Source: a virus. Taken from it: a stretch of 64,000 nucleotides of DNA. The DNA lies in IMG/VR virus record IMGVR_UViG_3300030102_006934, positions 276,713 through 340,712 of that record; one strand, 5' to 3'. This document shows, piece after piece, positions 9,569-18,286 of this stretch (the first letter of the stretch is position 1; the number at the start of each line of letters is the position of its first letter). A model generated the notes under the pieces. It worked only from the letters and a program-made list of their open reading frames with translations, was not told where the DNA came from and did not search any database. Made by a program: the position numbers and the translations under genes.

Positions 9569-9792
9569 AAATAGGTGACAAAGTAAAACTTGAGGACCCA
9601 ATTAATGGTACCCTAATAGGTATTATAATAGACAAAATAACACCGTCATGTAAATGTAAAGGTAGGGGTGAATGGGTTGTAGACTTCGAAGATCATGGTA
9701 AGAGAAGCATTAAAGTAAAAAATTCTAAGTTAAAAAAATTGGGGGACCCATTTAAGGCTAAACCCAATAAATTAGGTTTTAAATTTAATTAA
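9565..9792 (+). CDS. Small SH3/KOW-like protein
   Basis: 75 aa, ATGA overlap with the upstream gene. The order MKIGDKVKLEDPINGTLIGII ... GEWVVDFEDHGKRSIKV is that of a small SH3/KOW-like barrel, found in several nucleic-acid-binding proteins. Lys-rich. Function unknown. Confidence 0.5.
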   Translation: MKIGDKVKLEDPINGTLIGIIIDKITPSCKCKGRGEWVVDFEDHGKRSIKVKNSKLKKLGDPFKAKPNKLGFKFN

Positions 9793-9794
9793 AT

Positions 9795-10199
9795 ATGATG
9801 AGAAATAGACCAGACAATATAGTTTTCGATGAAAATAAAAAAATGTTTGATGCTAATATTAAACACTACCCCACAACCGTAGGTGGACAAAAATTTGAGG
9901 TTCTTAAGGTGGATAAATCTGATGCTTTAAAAGCTGACAAATACTTTAATAAAAGATTAGGTGAATTAAAAGAAGAGTGGGATAAATTAGTGGGTGAGTA
10001 CGAGTCTACCAAACTTATTTATGATACCACCTATAACTTTCAGCCCATATTGGGTGAGGTTTACCATATTTATAGAACTAATAACGATAAAACCTTTCTT
10101 AGTTTAATTAACCCTAATGAATGGGATAAAGAACACTTAGGTTCTTATAGGTTAAACACAAACGGTACTTGGGAAGAAGTTGATTATGGAAATACCTAG
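9795..10199 (+). CDS. Hypothetical protein
   Basis: 134 aa; starts with ATGATG, so the first or second Met may be used. The middle is helical (KLGELKEEWDKLVGEYE), followed by a beta-prone C-terminus with YHIYRTNNDKTFLSLI. Resembles small phage DUF2452-like proteins in layout, but I cannot confirm this. Overlaps the next gene by 14 nt. Confidence 0.5.
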   Translation: MMRNRPDNIVFDENKKMFDANIKHYPTTVGGQKFEVLKVDKSDALKADKYFNKRLGELKEEWDKLVGEYESTKLIYDTTYNFQPILGEVYHIYRTNNDKTFLSLINPNEWDKEHLGSYRLNTNGTWEEVDYGNT

Positions 10200-10812
10200 A
10201 AAATTAAAAGATGAGATTTGGGAATATTGTAGATTAAATGATATAACCGACATTGATGCTTTTATAATCAATTCTACACAACAAGGGTTTAATATTGAGA
10301 AGTATGGTACCACACCTTTTAAAATAGGTGGGGACCCTGAAGTTATAGAAAAAGAGGTGGTAAAAGTTGTTACCGCAACAACAGAGGTTGAGGTTATAAA
10401 AGAAGTACCCATAGAGGTTGAGGTCATTAAAGAGGTAGAGAAAATAGTTGAGGTTACTATTACAGATAACGAATTAATAGATAAATTAGAGTTAGAAAAA
10501 AAAGATTTAGAGGATAAAATAGAAGACCTAAACCAAAAGGTAGACCACTTAAAAGAAGACCTAAAAAAAGAGGGTGAGAAAGTTAATGAGTTATTAGATT
10601 CTGACGCTGGTTTAATAAAATCTCTAAATCAAAAATTAAAAAACTTAGAAATAGAGTTAGAGTTAGAGAAAAATAGGCATAAAAAACCTAAAAAAAGAGA
10701 AAAAAACAAAGAAGACGACAAAAGAAAACCAAGATTCGGTAATATCATCAACTGGGTACCTCAATCTGAAAGAGAAGAAGGGGATGAAAATTTAGATTTA
10801 TATGGGGAATAA
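10186..10812 (+). CDS. Coiled-coil protein with EVIKEV repeats
   Basis: 208 aa from the ATG at 10186, preferred over a TTG 6 nt upstream. Residues about 60-90 repeat VEVIKEV/IEVEVIKEVEKIVEV; residues 95-165 form a long heptad coiled coil, followed by a Lys/Arg-rich tail (HKKPKKREKNKEDDKRKPR). Probably an elongated oligomeric protein binding nucleic acid through its basic end; function unknown. Confidence 0.55.
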   Translation: MEIPRKLKDEIWEYCRLNDITDIDAFIINSTQQGFNIEKYGTTPFKIGGDPEVIEKEVVKVVTATTEVEVIKEVPIEVEVIKEVEKIVEVTITDNELIDKLELEKKDLEDKIEDLNQKVDHLKEDLKKEGEKVNELLDSDAGLIKSLNQKLKNLEIELELEKNRHKKPKKREKNKEDDKRKPRFGNIINWVPQSEREEGDENLDLYGE

Positions 10813-10815
10813 TTA

Positions 10816-11100
10816 TTAATCCATTACTAATCCATGACTACATATTATTTCTCTCATAAGTGTTTTTTTGATTTCAGAGAACTCAATATCTAAATCACCA
10901 TCAACTATTGTTGTAGAATCGTAAACGTAAATACCTAAGTTATTTAATAATTCAAAATTAAATTCCCAAGCTATTGTTGATATTGTTATCTTACCACCTT
11001 CTATAACGGTGTTTATTGATTTGTTTTCTACCATAGATGAAACTTTTTCTACCATTTTAGGTAAACTCATCGTCTTCATGGTCTTTTTTTTTAAGAGCAT
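10816..11100 (-). CDS. Hypothetical protein on the minus strand
   Basis: 94 aa at most; the internal Met at codon 8 (MKTMSLPKMVEKV) is the likelier start because the first codons are a Lys run. It fills a 336-nt interval with no plus-strand gene and has normal phage amino-acid composition. It converges on the coiled-coil gene and diverges from the SbcC-like gene. No family recognised. Confidence 0.45.
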   Translation of the reverse strand: MLLKKKTMKTMSLPKMVEKVSSMVENKSINTVIEGGKITISTIAWEFNFELLNNLGIYVYDSTTIVDGDLDIEFSEIKKTLMREIICSHGLVMD

Positions 11101-11148
11101 TTATTTAATTAAAATAAATGTTTATATTTCAATAAATATAGTAACCAT

Positions 11149-13524
11149 ATGGAAAAAACATTAGAACTAACAAAGGTTGACATACCCTCAAAAGCTAAAG
11201 TCAGAGTTTTATGGGAGGATAATCCAGAGAATTATACACAAGAAAAAGCTAAGTTGGTACATAGGTATTTTAGTGAAAAATACAATAATTTGAACGTACA
11301 AGTGGTTTTTAAACCTAAAAAGATTGTTACAAAAGATGGTGAAGTCGAAATGACTGTGGCTGATAATGTCATGGACCCCACCTATCAAAGAAAATTATTC
11401 AAAAAGTGGTTGGAAAACACTAACATAGAAGTAGATTGGGATAGAATAATAAGACTAGATACTAAGGTTAATGAGAAACTTTCTCAAAAAAGAGAAACTG
11501 ATTATAGGTATAGGAACTGGGCAATTAAAGAATTAGAATGGTCAAATTTTTTATCTTATGGTGATAATAATAAAATATCTTTTAAAGAGCTAGAGGGTAT
11601 TACAGTTATCACATCTAACCCATTAAATATGGGTGGTAAAACTACGTTAGCTTTGGACTTATTATTATTTCTATTTTTTAACACGACAACTAAAGGCAGC
11701 ACGGCATCAAAAATGTTCAACCTATTTAGAGATAAAAATGAGGTTTCGGTTAAGGGTACTGTAGAAATAGACGGTGTTGATTATGTAATTGAAAGGGTTG
11801 TAACTAGAAAATTAAAAAAAGACAAAATAAACTATAACACTAGGACCGATTTATCTTTTCATAGAATATTACCAGACAACACAATTGAAAATTTAGAAGG
11901 TGAACAAAGGCGAGAAACAGAAGAATTTATTAAAAAATCTATAGGTTCTGTTGATGATTTCTTATTAACTATTATAGCTGATTCTGATAACCTAGAGGAC
12001 ATAATACACACTAAACCAACCGAAAAAGGTAGAATATTATCTAGATTTATCGGTTTAGAAGTTATCGAAGACAAAGAAAGCATAGTTAAAGAAATGAAAA
12101 GTAATTGGTCCAAAGGATTAAAATCAGACCAATATAATATTTTAGATTTAAAATCTGAAATAAAAAAATTAAAAACCACTATAGAAGAAAATCACAAAAC
12201 TGTAACCGATAACGAAAAAGATATTTTAAAAATAAATTCTGATATTAAAAAATCTATACAGAAAAAAGAGGTTTTAATTGGTAAAAAAATTAATATAGAC
12301 GAGGAAGTAATAAATCTTAGGGAAGAGGATATTGATAGGGAAATAGACTCCATTAACAAAAATGGTATTAAGAAAAAGAAAGAGTATGAAGAAGTTAAAA
12401 AAATATTTGATTCAATAGAAGAGCCCAACTACGATGAAGATTACCATAATGAACAAATTAAATCAGAGAGAGAACTTACCTTGGAGTTAAGTATTTTAAA
12501 TTCTAAGATAGATGTAGTTTTAGAACGTATAAAAAACTTAGAAGAAGGTGAGTTTTGTTCATTATGTGGACAAGCTTTAGCTGATGTAGACCACTCAGAA
12601 GAAATAAAAGAAAATAAAAATAACTTAAAAAAAATGAAGTCCGAACATACTAAATTAGTGGATGAAATTGGGAAAACTAATCAGCTTGTAATAGAGCAGG
12701 ATAACTTAAAAAATTCTGTATCAGAGTATGATAGAACTTCTTTAAAGGTAGATAAGTTAGACTTAGATTTGGAAAAATTAAGAATAGAAAGAAAAGAAAA
12801 AATGTCCCTAAAAAAGAGGTATGTGGATAATATTGATAATATAGAAGCAAATAAAACTCTTGATAGTAAAATATTAGGTTACAACACAAAAATATCTAAC
12901 CTAGAATTAGATAAGACTGTTAAAATAAAGTTAAATGAACGTTTGATTAGTGAGAATTCACAAAACGAAATGGAGATAAATAAAAAAGAAGAATATATTA
13001 AAACAATTAAATCTGAAGAAGAAATAAAAACCATTTTTGAAATTTATCAAAGGATGGTCGGTAAAAACGGAATTTTAAAAATGGTGATGAAGAGTGTTAT
13101 GCCTATGATAAATTCTGAATTAGATAGGTTATTGATAGATACCGCACCATTTAAGTTAGAGGTTGAGATTAATGATAAAAAAGAGGTTGAGTTTATTGTT
13201 ATAAAAAATGGTGATAATGATGGTGTCATCAGATACCCACTAAATGAGTGTAGTGGTTTTGAAAAAACGGTTTCATCATTGGCTTTAAGATGTGTTATGA
13301 CCAAAGTTAGTTGTTTACCAAAACCTAATATAGTAGTTTTTGATGAGGTTTTTGGTAAGGTAGCAAATTCTAATTTAGAACTTATTGGTAACTTCTTTCA
13401 GAAATGTTCAGAAATGTTCCCAAATATATTTTTAATTACCCATAACGAAATGGTTAAAGATTGGTCTAATAAAATATTAACTATCAATAAAAGTAACAAC
13501 ATATCCTCTTTGTTATTAAAATAA
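11149..13524 (+). CDS. SbcC/Rad50-like ATPase (T4 gp46 type)
   Basis: 791 aa. The ATPase core begins near residue 125 (WSNFLSYGDNN), with a divergent Walker A NPLNMGGKTT (157-166), two coiled-coil arms (about 320-465 and 485-650) around a zinc hook CSLC (C470, C473), an ABC signature ECSGFEK (700-706) and Walker B VVFDEVF (D732, E733). It would pair with the SbcD-like nuclease at 8265. Two oddities: a ~120-residue N-terminal extension absent from T4 gp46 (560 aa), and a Walker A lacking the usual first Gly. Confidence 0.85.
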   Translation: MEKTLELTKVDIPSKAKVRVLWEDNPENYTQEKAKLVHRYFSEKYNNLNVQVVFKPKKIVTKDGEVEMTVADNVMDPTYQRKLFKKWLENTNIEVDWDRIIRLDTKVNEKLSQKRETDYRYRNWAIKELEWSNFLSYGDNNKISFKELEGITVITSNPLNMGGKTTLALDLLLFLFFNTTTKGSTASKMFNLFRDKNEVSVKGTVEIDGVDYVIERVVTRKLKKDKINYNTRTDLSFHRILPDNTIENLEGEQRRETEEFIKKSIGSVDDFLLTIIADSDNLEDIIHTKPTEKGRILSRFIGLEVIEDKESIVKEMKSNWSKGLKSDQYNILDLKSEIKKLKTTIEENHKTVTDNEKDILKINSDIKKSIQKKEVLIGKKINIDEEVINLREEDIDREIDSINKNGIKKKKEYEEVKKIFDSIEEPNYDEDYHNEQIKSERELTLELSILNSKIDVVLERIKNLEEGEFCSLCGQALADVDHSEEIKENKNNLKKMKSEHTKLVDEIGKTNQLVIEQDNLKNSVSEYDRTSLKVDKLDLDLEKLRIERKEKMSLKKRYVDNIDNIEANKTLDSKILGYNTKISNLELDKTVKIKLNERLISENSQNEMEINKKEEYIKTIKSEEEIKTIFEIYQRMVGKNGILKMVMKSVMPMINSELDRLLIDTAPFKLEVEINDKKEVEFIVIKNGDNDGVIRYPLNECSGFEKTVSSLALRCVMTKVSCLPKPNIVVFDEVFGKVANSNLELIGNFFQKCSEMFPNIFLITHNEMVKDWSNKILTINKSNNISSLLLK

Positions 13525-13538
13525 TATTATTATATTTG
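13510..13538 (+). promoter_or_regulatory. Host-type promoter TTG-N18-TATATTTG
   Basis: TTG at 13510-13512 and TATATTTG at 13531-13538, 18 nt apart, match the Bacteroidota -33/-7 promoter. It overlaps the end of the SbcC-like gene and precedes the start at 13554. Confidence 0.65.
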
Positions 13539-13553
13539 TTAAAAAAAAGATAG

Positions 13554-13985
13554 ATGGAAAAAAAATATAGGTATTTATTAATTTTAATAGGTTCTAGTAA
13601 AAATATAGAAGATGACTTAAATCAGGTATCAATACCAGAAGAAACGGTTAATTTTGTTGATGGAAACGGAATATTTATGGCAACCTTCTATAGTAGGTAT
13701 CAAACGGATGAATTATATAATTTATTAGCTCATAGAGAAGCGTATCTACTTTTTAGTATTGATGATTTTACAACTTATGGCGTCAACCTGCCAAGAAAAT
13801 TTTACAAAGGACTATTTCCAGAAATAGAAAAAATAATACCAAACGTAGAAAAAATAATGACAAAACCCACTGAAACTGAGGGTGAATTAACCGATATAAA
13901 CGATATACTAGATAAGTTAAGTAAAAACGATTTTGACACCTCCTGTTTAACAAAATCAGAATTAAAAATATTAAATAATGTTTAA
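13554..13985 (+). CDS. Hypothetical protein
   Basis: 143 aa, own host-type promoter. Contains YLLILIGSSKNIEDDL then TFYSRYQTDELYNLLAHREAYLLFSIDD, an alpha/beta pattern, and a helical acidic tail. Not recognised. The separate promoter suggests early or independent expression. Confidence 0.5.
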   Translation: MEKKYRYLLILIGSSKNIEDDLNQVSIPEETVNFVDGNGIFMATFYSRYQTDELYNLLAHREAYLLFSIDDFTTYGVNLPRKFYKGLFPEIEKIIPNVEKIMTKPTETEGELTDINDILDKLSKNDFDTSCLTKSELKILNNV

Positions 13986-14013
13986 ATTTATTTTTTAATT
14001 CAGAAAAAAACAC

Positions 14014-14021
14014 TACATTTG
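14014..14021 (+). promoter_or_regulatory. Host-type -7 box TACATTTG
   Basis: TACATTTG fits TAnnTTTG; no good TTG at -33. It lies 28 nt before the putative TTG start at 14049. Confidence 0.45.
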
Positions 14022-14048
14022 TTAAAAATTAGTTAAAAAATATAAATT

Positions 14049-14426
14049 TTGGACTTTAGGTTATACGAAAAAATTATTAAAGAGGGTGAAAAAATAGATT
14101 GGTATGGTACTGAGGTACCGAAAGATTTGATAAATAAAAAAGTTATTTTTATATCTGAAAATCTACACAAAGAAATAGATGATTTAAAATCAAAATTATT
14201 AAATACTAGAGGTAGTGGCTTTGATAAGATGGAACATTACATAAAAGCACTAGAAAATAACCTAAAGAACCTACCCTATAGTTTAAATGGTGATTGTTAT
14301 TTGAAAAAGAAAAAAATTATTGAACAATCCATACAAGAAAAACAACCTAAACAAACAAAAACAAGTAAAAAAAAGGTGAAAAAGACTAAGAATAGTAACA
14401 TAATATTTGGTAATAAAACAAAATAA
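14049..14426 (+). CDS. Hypothetical Lys-rich protein, TTG start
   Basis: 125 aa from a TTG codon; there is no in-frame ATG before the conserved-looking start DFRLYEKIIKEGEKIDWYG. Ends in a Lys/Thr-rich tail (KQTKTSKKKVKKTKNS) that could bind nucleic acid. It ends 4 nt before the likely ATG of the sigma-factor gene. No family recognised. Confidence 0.45.
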   Translation: MDFRLYEKIIKEGEKIDWYGTEVPKDLINKKVIFISENLHKEIDDLKSKLLNTRGSGFDKMEHYIKALENNLKNLPYSLNGDCYLKKKKIIEQSIQEKQPKQTKTSKKKVKKTKNSNIIFGNKTK

Positions 14427-14430
14427 AAAT

Positions 14431-15246
14431 ATGGTAACCAACAAAAAATATATTGACCAATCAGAAGAGTCGATATCTAAATACCTAAAAGAGGTTAGAA
14501 AGACAAATACACTAACACCAGAAGAAGAGGTTGTTATAACTAAAAAAATATTTGAGGGGGATGAGTCTCAAATTGAGTTGTTAGTAAAAGCAAATCTCAG
14601 ATTTGTTATATCTATAGCTAAAGAGTATCAAGGACAAGGAATACCTTTAGTAGATTTAATAAATGAGGGTAATTACGGCTTAATAAAAGCTGCTAAAAAA
14701 TTCGACTATACTAGAGGTTTTAGATTTATTTCTTACGCCGTTTGGTGGATTAGACAATCTATTCTACAATCATTATCTGATAATAGTAGAACAGTTAGAT
14801 TACCAGTAAACATAACTAACCAACTATCTAAAATTAGAAAAGAGATAGCACAGTTTGAACAAGAAAATCAAAGAAAACCAATCCATGGTGAGATGGACCT
14901 ATCTGTTTTAAACCACCCAACATGTGGATCTTTAAATGATAAGGTAAATGAAGATGGTGATGAAGTTTTAGATTTAGTGGAAGACACTTCTTTCGAGAGA
15001 CCAGACTCTGACTTTTATAGTGATGATATTTTGAAAAAAAATATAGAAAAAACACTAAGTATTTTATCTGATAGGGAGAAAACAATAATAAACATGTATT
15101 TCGGTATAGATGGTAGTCCAATGACCTTAGAACAGATTGGTGAAGAATATGATCTAACGAAAGAAAGGATTAGACAAATAAAAGAAAAGAGTTTACGTAA
15201 ACTTAGATCCAATTGTGATAACCTTTTCGATTTTGTGTACAAGTAA
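14431..15246 (+). CDS. RpoD-like sigma factor
   Basis: 271 aa from the ATG at 14431; an in-frame ATG at 14407 lies inside the previous gene. Region 1.2 (SISKYLKEVRKTNTLTPEEE), region 2 (LLVKANLRFVISIAKEYQGQG, DLINEGNYGLIKAAKKFD, FISYAVWWIRQSIL) and region 4 (LSDREKTIINMYFG, TLEQIGEEYDLTKERIRQI) all match the housekeeping sigma of Bacteroidota, with a shortened region 3. It would steer host RNA polymerase to phage promoters. This differs from T4, which uses the tiny gp55. Confidence 0.9.
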   Translation: MVTNKKYIDQSEESISKYLKEVRKTNTLTPEEEVVITKKIFEGDESQIELLVKANLRFVISIAKEYQGQGIPLVDLINEGNYGLIKAAKKFDYTRGFRFISYAVWWIRQSILQSLSDNSRTVRLPVNITNQLSKIRKEIAQFEQENQRKPIHGEMDLSVLNHPTCGSLNDKVNEDGDEVLDLVEDTSFERPDSDFYSDDILKKNIEKTLSILSDREKTIINMYFGIDGSPMTLEQIGEEYDLTKERIRQIKEKSLRKLRSNCDNLFDFVYK

Positions 15247-15277
15247 TTTGTAATAACATTTTAAAGTGTTGAAAATT

Positions 15278-15308
15278 AAACCACGGTGTAGTAATCGTGG
15301 TTTTTTTA
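15278..15308 (+). terminator. Rho-independent terminator after sigma gene
   Basis: AAACCACG pairs with CGTGGTTT across a 10-nt loop, followed by a T run. Confidence 0.85.
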
Positions 15309-15317
15309 TTTTACAAA

Positions 15318-15327
15318 TATTTATAAT
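15318..15327 (+). promoter_or_regulatory. TATTTATAAT box (phage-type promoter)
   Basis: One of at least 16 copies of TATTTATWAT-like boxes upstream of genes in this window. Here it opens the lysis-like gene block, directly after a terminator. Confidence 0.55.
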
Positions 15328-15382
15328 AGAAATAAAGTATATACTTTCAGAGAAAAGTAATTAATTTAAAAGAAAAATATTT

Positions 15383-15682
15383 ATGAAAAAGATAGTTAGT
15401 TTTATCGATGAGTGGGGTTCTAGAATTATTTTCCCCCTAGTTATTATCATGTTCTTTAAAACATGTACAACAAATAATAACATACAAAGTACAGAATCTA
15501 GATTAAAGGAAGATATAACCAAAGTAGATAGTTTAATTAAAAAAATAAATGAAAATTATGTTACCAAAGAAAAGATGGTAGATTTATTGAAAACTACACC
15601 TAATTGGAAAACTTTGGAATTAGAGGAATTGTCGGACAAGAATAGAATACCGATCAATAAGTTAAAAAACGATGAAGAATGA
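15383..15682 (+). CDS. Small membrane protein, possible lysis accessory
   Basis: 99 aa. One hydrophobic segment at about residues 14-27 (RIIFPLVIIMFFKTC), then a helical cytoplasmic or periplasmic region. Overlaps the next gene by 4 nt (ATGA). First of five genes (membrane, membrane, amidase, unknown, envelope-spanning) that together look like a lysis group; a holin or antiholin role is inferred. Confidence 0.5.
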   Translation: MKKIVSFIDEWGSRIIFPLVIIMFFKTCTTNNNIQSTESRLKEDITKVDSLIKKINENYVTKEKMVDLLKTTPNWKTLELEELSDKNRIPINKLKNDEE

Positions 15683-16353
15683 AAACCATCTTAAGTTGGG
15701 TTAAAAATAACCCCAATAGGTCTATGTTCCTTCTACCAATCATATTGGTAGCTTTAATATCAATATCACACGTAGTATCATGGTATGAAATGACAAACCC
15801 AATTACTTGGGCTATATACCTATCTGTAGCTATAGAGGTTGGTGCGATTACAGCTCTAGTTGCTGCAACAAATAAGATAAAGGGTGGTATATGGTTTATG
15901 TTTGGTGTAGTAACTTTTATACAAATGGTGGGTAATATTTTCTACTCATTTAAAGAAATTGATGCTAATGGTGACTTATTCATTTCTTGGGTAGAATTGA
16001 CGGGTCCAGTTTGGGAGTTGGTAGGTACAGATATTACAGACATAACCGCCATGAAGAGATGGTTAGCTTTCTTAGAGGGTGGTTTATTACCTGTTATATC
16101 TTTAACTTCATTACACTTTTTCGTTAAATATGAAAAATCAGAAGAAGAAGTGCAAAAGGTGATAACTAAAGATTCTAAATCTGTGGTGGAAGATAGAAAA
16201 GATGAAGAGAAACCAAAAGTAGAAAAGTCAGAAGAGAAAGAAGTTACAGAAAAATCTATTGAAATGGTTAAAAGACCGAAAAAGATAACCCCAAATGAAA
16301 TCAAAAAAAAGGGTAAATCTATTAAAAAAAATAATATAATAAATAGGCTGTAG
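15679..16353 (+). CDS. Polytopic membrane protein, candidate holin
   Basis: 224 aa. Four probable membrane segments: about 15-33, 42-62, 68-88 and 130-147. The last ~75 residues are highly charged (EEEVQKVITKDSKSVVEDRK). The stop shares a base with the GTG start of the amidase gene, so they are coupled. Size and charged tail fit a class I-like holin, but no holin family is recognisable. Confidence 0.5.
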   Translation: MKTILSWVKNNPNRSMFLLPIILVALISISHVVSWYEMTNPITWAIYLSVAIEVGAITALVAATNKIKGGIWFMFGVVTFIQMVGNIFYSFKEIDANGDLFISWVELTGPVWELVGTDITDITAMKRWLAFLEGGLLPVISLTSLHFFVKYEKSEEEVQKVITKDSKSVVEDRKDEEKPKVEKSEEKEVTEKSIEMVKRPKKITPNEIKKKGKSIKKNNIINRL

Positions 16354-16949
16354 TGACTATAGATAAAAAAAAATATAAATTAAATGATTCTAATTATTAT
16401 GACCATGTTTATGAAAAAACACAAATAGTTATTGGTCACAATAGTAGAAAAGACATGAGACATGTGGAGGGTTGGTCCAGAAGAGATTTCGGTAATTATA
16501 AAAGAACAGCTTCCCATAGTATTGATAGAGATGGGAAAGTATACCAACACTTTGACCCTAAATACTATTCGGACTTCATAGGTCATGAACAAGATAAATG
16601 CTCAATATCCATATGTTTAGTTAATGTGGGTTGGTTAAAGTATAATGATTTCCTTAAAAACTACACCGATTGGTTAGGTCATACTTATAGTTCTAAAAAT
16701 AAACTAGTAAAAAAGTCTTGGAGAAATAAAGATTTTTGGTTTCCTTATACAAAAAAACAAGAAGTCTCACTACTTAAACTTTTAGATAAATTGTGTGAAG
16801 ATTTTAATATAGAAAGAGATTTCATAGGTAATAATGTTTATAACGAAAATGCAGATATTTATAAAGGAATAGTGTTTAGAAGCAACTATGACATTAAATT
16901 AACAGACGTTAGTCCAGCTTTTAACATGGACGCATTAAAAACAATATAG
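16353..16949 (+). CDS. N-acetylmuramoyl-L-alanine amidase-like endolysin
   Basis: 198 aa from a GTG start overlapping the previous stop; no earlier in-frame ATG fits. TQIVIGHNS (H29), ASHSIDRDGKVYQHFD and CSISICLVNVGW follow the order of amidase_2/PGRP enzymes that cut peptidoglycan between sugar and peptide. The usual second zinc histidine near the C-terminal DVSPAF motif is replaced (SNYDIKLTDVSP), so activity is uncertain. A second, larger amidase lies at 23527. No signal peptide, so export would need a holin. Confidence 0.65.
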   Translation: MTIDKKKYKLNDSNYYDHVYEKTQIVIGHNSRKDMRHVEGWSRRDFGNYKRTASHSIDRDGKVYQHFDPKYYSDFIGHEQDKCSISICLVNVGWLKYNDFLKNYTDWLGHTYSSKNKLVKKSWRNKDFWFPYTKKQEVSLLKLLDKLCEDFNIERDFIGNNVYNENADIYKGIVFRSNYDIKLTDVSPAFNMDALKTI

Positions 16950-16951
16950 AA

Positions 16952-17494
16952 ATGGATGAAAGAGAATTCTTAAAAAAGATAAGAACAATACAAGAAAGTG
17001 ATAATAAAATTAGTCTCACAGATTTTCCAGTAAATAAATTGGACGGAACAGTAAATGTTGCTAGATTAATAAGTGAAGAGTCAGAACCATTAAAACTTCT
17101 AAGAGAAGATGTTCAAACATTAGAAGCTCAAGAACAAAAAGAAGAAGAAAATAAATTTAAAGATATAGTTTCTAAACTTGTAAAATTTGAACCTATTAAA
17201 GTTTATCCAGAAAACGTTGAGTGGTCGGGTCATTTAATTAGAGAAAAAGTTGATTGGACCTTTTCTTTGGATGATACAACTGGTTGTTATATATACACAA
17301 CTGAATTAATACAGTTAAGAGATGAAACATTAGAAGTGTTGAAAAAGTTGAGGGGTTACTACGATGTTTGGGCAGATGAATGGTCTTCTAGACTCACAGG
17401 ATTACCAACAGAAGAAAGTGGTGAAGAAGTTTTAGATGACACAACAGATACTGGTTTTGGTGAAGATTCTGGGTCTGAAGAAATGAGTTTTTAA
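16952..17494 (+). CDS. Hypothetical acidic protein in lysis-like operon
   Basis: 180 aa, two nt after the amidase gene, sharing a base with the next ATG. Acidic coiled-coil segments and an acidic C-terminal tail (GEEVLDDTTDTGFGEDSG). The middle (EWSGHLIREKVDWTFSLDDTTGCYIYTTE) looks beta-rich. Not recognised. Confidence 0.5.
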   Translation: MDEREFLKKIRTIQESDNKISLTDFPVNKLDGTVNVARLISEESEPLKLLREDVQTLEAQEQKEEENKFKDIVSKLVKFEPIKVYPENVEWSGHLIREKVDWTFSLDDTTGCYIYTTELIQLRDETLEVLKKLRGYYDVWADEWSSRLTGLPTEESGEEVLDDTTDTGFGEDSGSEEMSF

Positions 17495-18285
17495 TGAATA
17501 AAAATAAATTCAAAGATACCGTACTTTATGGTTTGATAATAGTTTTAGTACTATTATTAATATTTGGTGCTTGGAGGTCTAACGTTGAGAGGAAAAAACT
17601 AGAAGAAATAATCCAAGAAGGTAATAAAATGATAGTTAAATTAGATAAAACCACAAAAGAGGGCGATGGACAATACTCAAAATTAATTAACTACTTTAAC
17701 ACCGAAAAAGATTTAAACAAAGAATTAAAAGAACAAAACAAAGATTTATACAATCTTATAAAAGAACAAGACGAGAAACTTTTGGTGTTAAATAATAGTA
17801 TCTTATCTTTAAAGGGCCAAATAAACGAAGGTTTTGGTTCTGTAAATCAAGAAGATACTAATAAGATAGACATAGAGTTAAACTATCCCAATGACGAAGA
17901 TAATTTTATAACGTGGGATGGTTACGTAAATAAACAAAGTTCATTCTATAAAGGTGAGTGGAGATTCGGTGAACTACCATTACAGGTAATTATGACTGAG
18001 ACTAATAGGGGGTTGTGGAAATCTAGATTGGTAGGACCCAAATGGTTAAAGGTTGATTCTATAGAGGTAAATAGTTTACCACTACCAATAAAAGAGAAGA
18101 AAAGTAATCTAAGTTTAATTCTAGGTGGTGGGTATATCAAGTCCTTTAGTGACACACCAAACGCAGTTTCAATTGGTGCGGGTATAAGATTTAAAGACCA
18201 TAAATTGATCATAAATGGAACAACCAACCAATCCGTAGGCTTTAGTTATTACTATAATATATTTAATTTTAATAAAAAAAGATAA
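17494..18285 (+). CDS. Envelope-spanning protein, candidate spanin-like
   Basis: 263 aa. Short cytoplasmic start, one membrane helix (residues about 11-26, YGLIIVLVLLLIFGAW), a coiled coil (about 30-110), then a soluble segment and a C-terminus of alternating hydrophobic strands (NLSLILGGGYIKSF, AVSIGAGIRF, QSVGFSYYYNIF) that resembles outer-membrane beta hairpins. This could bridge inner and outer membrane, as spanins do. No lipobox. It follows the amidase, as spanin genes often do. Confidence 0.5.
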   Translation: MNKNKFKDTVLYGLIIVLVLLLIFGAWRSNVERKKLEEIIQEGNKMIVKLDKTTKEGDGQYSKLINYFNTEKDLNKELKEQNKDLYNLIKEQDEKLLVLNNSILSLKGQINEGFGSVNQEDTNKIDIELNYPNDEDNFITWDGYVNKQSSFYKGEWRFGELPLQVIMTETNRGLWKSRLVGPKWLKVDSIEVNSLPLPIKEKKSNLSLILGGGYIKSFSDTPNAVSIGAGIRFKDHKLIINGTTNQSVGFSYYYNIFNFNKKR

Positions 18286-18286
18286 T

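Noticed and set aside
10345-10460. DNA repeat array (GAGGTTGAGGT-like) in the coiled-coil gene
   Set aside because: Explained by the EVIKEV protein repeat; spacing is irregular and not CRISPR-like. No CRISPR array seen in the window.
15942-16304. 120-codon minus-strand frame
   Set aside because: Shadow of the candidate holin gene's charged tail.
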